The notes under the pieces: model-generated
Databases searched by the model: none
Told to the model about the DNA's origin: nothing
What the model saw: the letters and a program-made list of their open reading frames with translations, nothing else
NCBI GenBank assembly: GCA_963556695.1
Contig: CAUWAG010000012.1
Coordinates: forward strand, 1,426,001-1,490,000
Direction: 5' to 3'
DNA: 64,000 nt
DNA from: Anthostomella pinea
Taxonomy: Eukaryota; Ascomycota; Sordariomycetes; Xylariales; Xylariaceae
Position numbers and translations under genes: made by a program
Part shown: piece by piece, positions 22,746-32,184 of the stretch
How the letters are laid out: every line of letters begins with the position of its first letter
Position numbering within the stretch: the stretch's first letter is position 1

Positions 22746-24184
22746 TTAAGCCCTATATTCTGCGTCCGGCTTCAACCCCGTGTACCCAGGGAACTGTGAA
22801 AACTGCCCTTTATCAATACTCTTCAGCTGAGGACAACTCAACCCCTCCGTCGCATTGCCGACAGCTGAAAACAACAAGCCCAGCGCCACGGTGATGTCGC
22901 TGAATAGGCCAGACAGGATATCAGGCGCCATCTGCAGAGCAGCCACCAGACCGAAACAGAAAGCGTTGTTGCCCTCAAGCAGATTTTGCGCGTTGAAGAC
23001 GCCGTCTCTTAGGGTTGCCGGGTCCAAGCCGACAAATGAATTCACTTTGCCCGTGTTGCCTCCGACCGAGAGGAACTGAGGATGCTGCAACTGCATGGCC
23101 AGCGCATCGGCCGCGAGGTACGGGATGGTGTAGTAGTCGAGCGGGTTCCGCTTGTACCAGTTGTCCGGGAAGCGCTCGTGGCCCGGCGTGATCGTGAAGT
23201 CAGGATAGTCCCCCGATACGGCGTAAAATAACTTGAGCGTCTCGCCGTTTAGTATCCCTTGTGGGTTCTCTGCCGTCTTGTTGGCCATGAACCGGTAGAC
23301 GAACGTGTATGCCGCGCTGTTGATGATGAGCCCACTGAACGGCGCTGAGAAGTAGTATGGATTTTGAGATATGGACACGTTGAACCGCTGTACGCGGTGT
23401 CGCGTCAAGACATCTAGATCGGTTGAATCGCCGTTGTCTTGGCCCAGCTCGTAGAGAGCTATGAACTGGGACACTTGAGGCAATTTGTTGCCGCTTTCAG
23501 ATCTCAGCCGAGTCTCCTTGAAAGAGAAGCATAGAAGCGAGAGGTATCAACGGAACAAGGAAGGCATAAATCACATACTATGGATACAAGTCTCCATGAA
23601 CAGGCGATGCGTCACCTTCATACTTATTATGCGAGCCAGAGAGGCCTTGCGGTTCGCCGAGGAGACCACTGAGTAAGGTCGAAACCTGGCCCCCAATCGA
23701 GTAGGACAATAGGTCGCCATCGAATACCGCTCCGTAGACAGCAAGGAAAGTAGCCAAGTCAAGGCCCATGCCGAATGCCTTTATCGTACCCGTGATGAAG
23801 TCCTGGATGGTTGCTGAGCCATTATGGGGGAGATAGCCATGATTAGTCATGGCATTCAGCCCAGGACCTACCACATGTGAGTGGAAAGAAATACTCGATG
23901 AACTTGGGGTGATGCTTACAAGGTCCTCATTGGTCGTTTCCGGAGGGTGCCACAAAGGCGTGGTCACCCGTGTTGCTCACATACTGCGTCTTGGCATCGA
24001 AAGGGGGGTTGATCCCTGGAGCCTGCCTTTTCGCAAAGGGCCAGCTGGGGACTCCATTGGATTCTGACCTGACATCACTTGCACTCCGAGACTTGGTGAA
24101 AGCCTCCGCGAGATGTGCGGGAAAGGCGGAAATACGACAGGCTGACAGCACGGCCGAGACGAGGGCATAGGTAGATACGCGCAT
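22746..24184 (-). pseudogene. Heme-thiolate peroxidase (chloroperoxidase/UPO family), nonsense-interrupted
   Basis: Exons read leftwards: 24,184-23,920, 23,867-23,579 and 23,493-22,746 (433 codons including the stop), with introns of 52 and 85 bp. The N-terminus has a signal peptide ('LVSAVLSACRISAFPA'). 'HAFVAPSG' leads to the family's Pro-Cys-Pro heme-ligand motif. The Cys codon is split by intron 1 (T|GT), and exon 2 continues 'PGLNAMTNHGYLPHNG'. The acid-base motif is 'EGDASP', followed by 'GDLYPYGN'. Family members are secreted enzymes that use H2O2 to halogenate or oxygenate substrates. The oddity is that the codon three before the Cys, normally part of 'RGPCP', is TGA (927-929 of the 23-kb block, that is 23,927-23,929), probably from CGA. 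No alternative donor restores the frame. Unless TGA is read through, the product is truncated before the active site. Confidence 0.82.
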
Positions 24185-25204
24185 TGTGACGGGTTGGTGG
24201 CCGATGCGAGTGAATCGTAGGACCTTGCAGACTACCGTACTCGCCTGACAATAGGGAGTTCTTTGACGTTCTTATACATACTGCCCCTCCCGTCTCCTAG
24301 TCTACCCCTGTGCAATCTTCACTCATGGCCACCATTGAGTCAGTGGCTCACGTTACCGTCCGTAAATCATGCCTCATTAAGAAAGGGAAGCATTCCAACC
24401 AACTGCCGACTTCATTATCACTGATCCGGGTGTCCGGATTGACGATGAAGTATTCATCAGGCTGCACAAGATGATCATTGGGTCAACTGCAACAAGGCGC
24501 ATTCGCCATCACGTAGTCCCAAATGGATGTCTCAGATCAACCTCGTTTAGTCAGCAATGAGCTCATGTTTCCCGTTTCACCGATGACCCTTCATCCCCTC
24601 TATGTTCTACTAGCGGCAGAATCCACCACGCCGCACTCCTGTCTTGATCGAACGCGGGGACGCGGTGCTTCGCTGGTCTCATCAGGGGCACCCGGGATCT
24701 CGAGCCAAAGCTAGTTATCGTGTGTGTTGAGTCAAGGTGTAGAACCTCGGTATCCATTTAGGGAAGTAGTCTTCACGTGCAAACCCCTCGCGAAGACCAC
24801 AAGGTCCTCATCTCCCAACTAGAGTGGCGCGGCAGACAATCGACCCGGAGCTGAACATTAACCGCCTAGCAATGCGGCATATATTAATTGACCACCAGTA
24901 GGCCGTGTTCACTTCAGCCGGCACTTGGATTACCTATATACAGCAATGAACTTGGTACAATATGGTATCCGATGCATGCAGATCATGACGTTGTCCATGG
25001 ATCTGGATACCTACCTTGACCTAGGTATCCAAATGGTGCCGAGGTCGTCCAGGTCGATGAGGCGACTTCAAGCTTCTTTCTCTCCGCCTAGTCGGGCATC
25101 CGCCGACCTGTGCTCGACCTGAAGATCATCCTGTGCCGAATCAATCATCCGAGGGTGCAACCGCAGCCAGTCCCAAGCCCTATCCTACCCCGCAAAGCGC
25201 AGCA
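24185..25204. other. Intergenic, promoter side of the first peroxidase
   Basis: No supported gene. Overlapping ORFs of about 63 codons at 24.5-24.8 kb are unconvincing. Confidence 0.45.
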
Positions 25205-25767
25205 TTACACCAACGAACGCAGTCCACTGACTTCACCGGTGACGCAAGGCCCGGAGTGCAAGACATCGTGCGCCGGGGTCTCGCCATTCAAAGTCGGGAG
25301 CTGGATGCCGATGGTCTGCGTGTTGCTGTGATACTGGGTGCGGTGGCCCTCCGTGCTCACGTCCGCGGTGTCCGCAGCGAAGATCAGGCCGAACTCGCCG
25401 CCCGTCATGTACGCGCCGGCGCTATTGTTGCCGGGCACGGTGGTGTAGGCCAGGCCCGAGGTCATGTAGACCCATCTGCGACGTCTGGTCAGCGCATCGC
25501 TCATCACGACAAAAGACGGGCCTCTAGCTTGCGGGTAGAGAGAACTCACTGCTTGGCCAGTGCTCTGTGTAAGCCTCCGTCAAAGTTGGGCGGGATGGCG
25601 AGGTAGGACATGTTGGCGATATTGCCCAGCTGCGCGATTGCCGAGCCCGGCGTGCCCGCATCGGTCGCTACTGCGAAGGGCGACTTGACCTGCCAGCACT
25701 CGATTGTTGAGGCGCCGTCGGCAGCTCCGAGGGCCGTGACGTTGAGATAGAGCTGCGCCGTCGCCAA
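25205..25767 (-). CDS. Small secreted cupin-like protein, start codon unclear
   Basis: Two exons: 25,767-25,550 and 25,475-25,205, with a 74-bp intron (GTGAGT..GCAG) that restores 'AKQWVYMTSGLAY'. The mature part has the compact Gly-rich beta pattern 'TGGEFGLIFAADTADVS' and 'HDVLHSGPC', which resembles small conserved secreted ascomycete proteins with a cupin-like fold. The signal peptide is visible in frame just upstream of 25,767 ('SLSLLELLSLATAQLYL'), but no ATG occurs between it and an in-frame TGA near 25,826. The frame given here therefore begins at TTG. The true start may lie in an upstream exon, or the ATG may be lost, making this a pseudogene. It sits between two heme-thiolate peroxidase genes on the same strand. 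Confidence 0.6.
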
Positions 25768-26375
25768 CGACAGCAGCTCCAGCAGGCTTAGCGACGTGGA
25801 CGAAGGAGTATTGTTGGGGGCTCAATAAAGGGGCGCTGGTAGAGGCTCTTCCTCAAAGGAAAAGCCAACATCGGGCAGAATGAGCAAATGCAGGATGAGA
25901 AGAAAGATTGATAATATGAACGAGTGTGGACGGCCTGGCAGCCGTGTCGTCTGGGCCGCGCCATGAGGGGTTGGAATCGCGTACCAGGCTGTCGGTAAAC
26001 TTTATCGGCGCCAGTCTTTGCTGACTGGTACGGAATTGATCCATGCAGTCACACCGCTTTGCTACTGCAAGGGGCAGCGGCGTGAATGCCGTAAAAGGCA
26101 GGTTGCAGTTCGACCCCTTAAAGATTCGATCGATTCCCAGCCCTGTACTTGAGGCTGCATTGCATATGCGAGCGAGCGGTCACATAAATAAGTACTTGGC
26201 AGCTTGATGTAACGTCACCACGGTAAGGGGGGTCAGAAAACCACCGCAAAGGTTCACGCAACGGCCCAGGCCACGAGTGAGTTAGATGGAGGTAACCCCT
26301 ATTCAGTACTCAGGCATGTGATCTTTGGATGGCGACGGCCATGTAAACCATAGATAATAAGCAAATCTAAGTCAT
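25768..26375. other. Intergenic, nothing supported
   Basis: It holds the possible lost N-terminal end of the cupin-like gene up to about 25,830. No gene or repeat was recognised in the rest. Confidence 0.45.
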
Positions 26376-26717
26376 CCACCCAGCTGCAGATTTCACAGTC
26401 TCAACCATATCATCTAGTCACAACCCGGTCTTCACAGAACTTCCCTTGCTGTAACCCTCTCTAGAGTCTATACCCATCTGATCCTCACCCATCGTGCGTC
26501 AACGATGCCTTCTTTGGCTTCTATCGTGTCCCCGAGGAAGGAGAAGGCAACCACCCAGCTGCAGCTTGCACAGCATCGAGCATAGCATCTAGCTGCTCCT
26601 GGGTCTTCACAGAACTTCCCTTGCTGTAGCCCTCACTATAAGCGATCCGATCCTCACCTATCGTCCGTCAGCGATGACTTCTTTGGCTTCTATCGGGTCC
26701 CCGAGGAAGGAGAACAT
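26376..26717 (-). repeat. Tandem duplication (offset 175 bp) of a peroxidase gene end
   Basis: Two adjacent copies, about 26,376-26,546 and 26,551-26,717. Each contains the last intron and last exon of the peroxidase gene ('cttcacagaacttcccttgc', 'gacttctttggcttctatcg', 'gtccccgaggaaggagaa'). The right-hand copy is in use. The left one has diverged and gained a stop. Copy identity is high but not complete. Confidence 0.85.
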
Positions 26718-27421
26718 ACCTAGAAATGCTTTCACCCATGGCTTCGGCGTTGTGCCACTGTCTTCATCCAGTAACGTGTAAAGGTAGAGCGCAGTAGTAC
26801 CGTACTCGGACTCGTGCTGAGATGCCGAAGCATTGAAAGCCGGGTTGACGCGTTTCGCGAGCGCCAGACGATTCTTTGTCGCCAGCGCCGCCGTCTCTGT
26901 CGTGACGAAACTGTGCGCGCTGAGATTCTGGTTCAATCCCAGGTCTTGCGCCACGGGAGCAAACACAGAAGCGTCGAAGTGGACATCGTCGCCGAAGTAG
27001 ATGTCATTGCGGGTGAGGGAGCCGTCGACCTCGATTGTGTCGTGTCGAGCCAGGTCAAAGAGGTTGAAAGTCTCGTTAGGTGTGTTTGTGGTGGAAATGT
27101 TAAACTGGAAGACCATGTCGACGAATGGCTTGTACATACCGGGCCCAAAGCCATAAGCGTCCTGGGCCGCGGTGTTTATCATCGGCCAGTCGAGATTCTT
27201 GCCGTCATGACGCAGCCAGTTGTGGTTCGCTAAGGCATTGAGGCCAGGGCAAGGTGATCGACCTGACGGCGTTAGACAACGTCTATCTTGCGTTGCGCCA
27301 TGCAAGCGGTCGATGAGTACTCACTGTCGAAGGGCCCTGGAGCACGGAATTCATGGCCTTCTGGCTCGGGCAGGGCGAGTGCCAGGACGGCGAATTGTAC
27401 TGCAAGAAAGCTGGTCTTCAT
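26521..27421 (-). CDS. Heme-thiolate peroxidase/unspecific peroxygenase-like enzyme
   Basis: Exons read leftwards: 27,421-27,325, 27,262-26,720 and 26,657-26,521 (777 bp, 258 aa), with introns of 62 bp each. A signal peptide ('FLAVQFAVLALALPEPEG') is followed by 'SRSPCPGLNALANHNW' with the heme-ligand Cys intact, and then by 'RHDTIEVDGSLTRND'. In the last, the usual EHD/EGD acid-base triad reads EVD. The C-terminal exon gives 'YSEGYSKGSSVKTQ' and 'LDAMLDAVQAA', typical of short peroxygenases. Such enzymes are secreted and oxygenate or halogenate organic substrates with H2O2. Oddity: the last 9 residues and stop derive from intron-like sequence of the downstream tandem copy. A TATA-like palindrome lies 85 bp upstream. 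Confidence 0.82.
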
Positions 27422-27503
27422 TTTCTGTCTGAGGCTGGGAGCCCGAGTATGTTTCTCAATGTGTTTGTTAGAAAGTGCTGTTCCGTGGGGAGACTACTTA
27501 CAC

Positions 27504-27515
27504 ACTTATATAAGT
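27504..27515 (-). promoter_or_regulatory. TATA-like palindrome of the second peroxidase gene
   Basis: The sequence acttatataagt lies about 85 bp upstream of the ATG at 27,421. It contains TATATAA on the coding strand. Confidence 0.55.
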
Positions 27516-28249
27516 AGCCAGTTGAGCTGGTTGACCTTCACTCGCTTTCGCTTACGAGAGCCGCTTCGTTTAGTTATCGTTTGCGTTCGCGTCTGCGTTT
27601 ACGTTTACGTTCCCGGTTCTGCTCTCGTAAGATTATAGATACGCATTGTGCAACCAAGGTGAAGCTGCATTGATAAGACGATCGTGGTTCAATTACCAAC
27701 ACCGGTGGCCAATGTGGTGGCTCGTCCCATCTATCTCTCATCGTCTGCGTTTGCGCTTACGTTGCCGGTTCTGCTCTCGTAAGATCATCGACACCACCTT
27801 CTCTTCTTCTTGGTGAGGTCATTCGTGAGGCTTGGAGTTTGTGAATCCTGCGCGATGCTAAATTACGGATGCAAAAGAGATGTGCGTGTCGAGATGTGGG
27901 CATCGCTGCTAGAGTGGGCACCAGATCGAATCTAGTGGCGAAGACAATGAGCTATCTATCAGTGCATAATCACCTTTAGCTCGCAAGCGCCAGCGCTAGT
28001 AACTCCCGCAGCCACTTCAAGATATATGTGTTTGGGTACGTGATCGTCTGTAGTCCTTAGTTTTTATGGCAGTCCAGTGTTACAACGCGTATAGGACAAC
28101 CGTTGCGCCATAAGGCAAAAGCTTCAACAATGACCCGAATGGTCATTGACTCCTATTTCTGTACTATATGCATTACTCCGCACAGCGACCCACTGTGCGA
28201 CCGTAACATCCAGGCAATGATTTCATAAAATGTAATATCAATCACCCCC
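27516..28249. other. Upstream region with a 47-bp dispersed direct repeat
   Basis: A segment of about 47 bp around 'cggttctgctctcgtaagat' occurs at 27,589-27,636 and again at 27,741-27,788. The inverse of its core ('cttacgagagc') lies at 27,551-27,561. No gene is seen. Confidence 0.6.
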
Positions 28250-28630
28250 CTGCGGGCCCCCTAGCCACGCGCTAGCATTAAGGCAAAATAACACACGTTA
28301 ACTAAGGTTTAATAATACAACTACTAATTATGTTTACATTATTTTTCAAAAGTTTTAACTTTAATACACTTAAAAGCAATTAAATCTTTACTTTTAAAAT
28401 TATTAAAAATTATTCAATCGTCGAAAATAACGGCTTTATTTACAGCTTTATCTATATATACCTTATAATTACGTAGCTCTTTTGTTGCTTGTTATATATT
28501 CTTTATTTAAACAAATCGCTTTCTAAATATAAGCTTAACTTTTTTACATATTCTATTAACTTTACGTATATTGTAAGTTTAAAAAACCCGATTTAAACTT
28601 ATTAAAAAGACAATTTTATAACGCTCAAAG
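28250..28630. other. AT-rich island, left
   Basis: Abruptly AT-rich, with many TpA steps. CpG is retained (for example 'cgtcgaaaataacgg') and CpA is scarce. This is the expected footprint of RIP on an old repeat. No coding content. Confidence 0.6.
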
Positions 28631-29115
28631 AACTTCAACTGCGGGGGTGGGTGGTAGAAGGAAAGGGATGGTTATGGATTGCAAAGAAGTTGTACCAAAG
28701 CGAAGGGGCTGTCTCACAGTATTGGGCCATTATGTCAAAGGAAGACTGGGAGGTATAACAAGTGAACAGTGTCTTGTCAGAAGCTTGTTCATCAGGCATT
28801 TCATTATCTTTGTTGTGTTTGTTTATAGTTTAAAGGGCGCTTTTGTTTGATAGATGTTGACGTTATGCAGTGTATATTCCAAGTTATACAGGTTTAATTG
28901 GTGTCACGGCGAGCGTACTGAGGAGCTGGGACATGGCCGGCAGCAAGCAGCTATTACTCTATTGACGAGAATATCAAGACTAGAGAGGAAAGGAAGAGAG
29001 AGAGATATAGGTACAGTGGGAGGTTGCCCCTTTAAGGGGATCCTTTGGTCAGATCCTTCCCCTATTGGGAAGTATCCGCTTGTCATGTGGGAAGGTCTGT
29101 GCAGGCCGTCACATA
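28631..29115 (+). other. GC-normal core between two AT-rich islands
   Basis: Two short plus-strand ORFs (28,647-28,850 and 28,854-29,135) lie here without recognisable domains. The part from 28,901 (tgtcacgg) to about 29,114 (gtcaca) has inverted ends reminiscent of a short LTR, but no target-site duplication is seen. It may be a young remnant inside an older RIP-mutated element. This is inference only. Confidence 0.35.
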
Positions 29116-29490
29116 AAGTATTTAAGATTAAATAGGTTAAAAAAGGTATTTTTAAAGGCTTATATTGAGATATTTATATATAGTTCTTATTATAGTTGAT
29201 TATTTTAATTTTATTAAATATATCAGTTTTTCGTGTTTAAAAAAATCTTTATCCAGTAACCTAATTTTTTTATATATATAAAGAGTATCCCTTATACAGC
29301 CGAGTTATTAATCCCGGCTTTATTTTCGAAATTAAAAATAATCATCACCCCGCTATCTATTCCGTTACTTTATTTTCTTATTTTTTTCGATTTATTTTCC
29401 TCTAAACTATTATTTTTGAGCACCCGTTTGAAACCATTGATTCTTAGCATTTTCGCGCCGATTTTGCTCTTTTTTATTCCGTGTTAAAAA
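29116..29490. other. AT-rich island, right
   Basis: Same character as 28,250-28,630: long A/T runs, TpA-rich, non-coding. The composition returns to normal sharply after about 29,490. Confidence 0.6.
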
Positions 29491-30724
29491 TCGGGGGCAT
29501 TTCAAGCAAGCGGTGAAGTTATCACAACACTGGCAGGTCTGGATCTGTTATGTCTAAGGTCTCCATGGATTTCTGATCTTAGCTGACTTGGCTAAGCGAC
29601 TACCATTATTATAGGGTAAACTTCGAGCCTGTATCGAATTGTTTGTTCTTAAGATGACTGTGTATAAGACATTGGATCCCGACATCAATGATGGCCTGAA
29701 ATACTATGCGGGCCCGAGAGGTCATTATCTCTCTGACTGATAGGCAGCTAGATATTTCTTATATGTGGCCATGTTGTACTCAACATGGAAGCTCATGGTC
29801 AATCCTCCAGTTCTAAGGACGGACCCAACAGCCGACTCACAGCTTCCTGCCTTTACTTCAGATACCAGATCTCTGACATCGTCTTACAAGCCTGGGCATC
29901 GCGAGTAGTTCCCCAGAAATACGACATGTCAGACCTTCCTTCTTGGAAGACCTGGAGTCCTACTAGGTCATGGGGTAGGCTATTCATGCGGGTTGCCATA
30001 GCTTGCATACTGCATGCAAACGACAGAACGACCTTCCTATACTATCTAGGTCTCACTTAGATAGTCGAAACCCTTGCCATACAGGAGATATTGCATTTCA
30101 CAACGTACGTGAACCTTCCTGATGGTTATCTGATAAAGTGGCGGTTGCTAAGCTTGCCGAAGTGTCGGAAATCGATCGTGACCTCGACAACGTTTCTCAC
30201 AAACTATGAAAGAGCGGGCGGGTGGGTGGTCTCTTCCGCACAGCCACCCGAGGGATGGCATTAAGGGGTATGTCACCCTCATACGCTTCAACCTCACCTG
30301 GTGACCAGTCACTATATCTCTTGATGTCGGTCGTGACCCGACCTCACGCCCAGACCCGTCCATCCGCTAGCAGGAAAGGGGGTTTGGGAAACAATACCAT
30401 GGATACCTACTTTCCAGATCGGCAGGACTCGAGGTCACATCTATCTCACTCATCCGATGGGCCTGGCGATCTAGACAGAATGCAGATAGTGGGTTTACGG
30501 CCGCAGCAGTCTTGCTGCCACTACCCGAAGAATACGCTTCTTTCTCAATCTCAACCAACGAACGGTTTCCAATACGCTTGGTGATGAGGCGGCACATCCA
30601 AAAAGCCGAACCCCAGTCTCGGTAATCACCTTCTGTCTTGACTCCCACGTCACCGTACAGCTCGCCCATCCTGTCCCATACCCTGCAGTGCTCCTCACCA
30701 AGAACAAGCCTTTTCACCTCTCAT
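29491..30724. other. Intergenic, nothing supported
   Basis: Several ORFs of 70-120 codons on both strands overlap one another and show no domain. I regard them as chance. Confidence 0.45.
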
Positions 30725-30968
30725 TCACTTCGACTTGCTACCGCCATCCTTCTTCTTGCCCGAGTCCTTCTTCCGCCATGAACCATCCGAGCTGCTCCCG
30801 GCCCGATCTTCGTAGTTCCGGGCAGACTTTTGCGCTCGCTTCGCGAATTCGTCCTCGGTTGATGGTGAGCAAGCGACGGGCACATGGGTTAGGGAACGAG
30901 ATACTCACGTTGGGGCCGCGAGCTTTGGCGATACGACTTGCTGACTTGTCGTCCATGGCTCGTGGCAT
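30725..30968 (-). CDS. Small basic conserved fungal protein (62 aa)
   Basis: Two exons: 30,968-30,909 (20 codons) and 30,853-30,725, with a 55-bp intron (GTGAGT..GAG). The product starts 'MPRAMDDKSASRIAKARG' and continues 'NDEFAKRAQKSARNYEDR', ending in a Ser/Gly/Lys-rich tail ('DSGKKKDGGSKSK'). The N-terminal segment resembles a short protein I associate with other Sordariomycetes. The function is unknown. The composition suggests a charged, largely helical start and a disordered end. Splicing is required, since an unspliced reading would change frame and lose the Lys-rich tail. Confidence 0.72.
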
Positions 30969-32184
30969 CTTCTGGTATGAGATGGGTGTAGGTGCTGGGT
31001 GTCAAGGTTGATCCAGCTAGCGTGGTATAGTACTGAGACGGCAAGAAGACGTAGCTGACCAGGGTCGGAATCAGGATGAATCGTGAAAGCCTTTAGGCAC
31101 GAACGTCGGCCTGGTCCCCGATATATAGTCCTTATCTCGCTGGGTGCACGGCATTCTCACTCTCTGCCGGGATCCGTCAGGTCGCAAAGAGAGGTTGCTT
31201 CCTCGTTGCTTTTTCTCGCTCAACATCCTTGAAGCCTGCCAGCCGGCTAAGCCCCCCTGGTACACCTCGTTCGAAATCGGCAGCGGGAGTGGCGCACGGC
31301 GAGATCTGGCTCGGTGAGACACATGAGTCCGCGGGTGCCTGCGCAGCAAGCAGGAAGGGAAGTTGCATTCGCGCTTGTGGGGGGGGCAAAATATCTCAAC
31401 GTTGATGGGCTACCGCGGACAGCGGATGCCGTTCTGATAGAACCAGTCAAAGCTGGGCCAATGAGCATGCAAGCCGCTAAGTTCATCAAACGGAAGCCTT
31501 TCGAGGCGGTGCAGCTGATATGCCTTCTCCAGTGCATACATTCCGCAGAATAGTTGCTCACCCAGCCCCTAAATCTCGACGCCTTATTTTCACGCTGCAG
31601 CCGGCCACGGACTGACCAGCAGTGCATAAAGCCACTATGAGATAGAGTGGTGGTCGGAATAACAGAAGAATATCCCACAGGCAGGTGGATGGCAGGCTCC
31701 TTTGGGTTTCGAATGAGCCGAAAACCTGTTGTAGCCCGAACCTCGAAAAGGGGTTCGATTAGGGCCTTGTGAATGCAGAACAACGGAGAGAACCACGTTC
31801 CACCAAGAAGACAGGAGGTTGATCGCAGCCGACGTGCTCTGCAGTTGCAATCCGGTGCAGGGTACCTGTCAGTAGCCAAATCTGACGTGTCAGTCGGGGC
31901 TGAGATGTTGATTCTAGTCCCAAGCATTTCTCAGGCTCTTGCCTACGAGGTGGAGTAATCCGTCAAAGGATCATGAAAGACAGGCACATCCCGTTGAACC
32001 CTGTAGAAGGCTCTATGCCCTAGTAGAGTGCAGGGCCTCTGAGGAGGTTGGAGGAATCTTAGATTGACAAGGTCTGGAGGTTTCTGATGATGGACGTCCT
32101 TCCGCCACGTCTCTATGAGCGCTAGACTGCATTTACCTATGTACTGCCGCACTATATGCAACTCTGATAGCCAACGTAGAATAC
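30969..32184. other. Intergenic, nothing supported
   Basis: The minus-strand ORF of 226 codons (31,247-31,927) has a composition rich in Arg, Ser and Cys, no domain and overlapping alternatives, so I do not call it a gene. Confidence 0.45.

Noticed and set aside
28901..29114. Solo LTR with tgtcac...gtcaca ends
   Set aside because: No target-site duplication and no second copy to compare, so it was kept only as a remark.
31247..31927. 226-codon ORF on the minus strand
   Set aside because: No domain, no signal peptide, composition like random translation, and overlapping ORFs on both strands.
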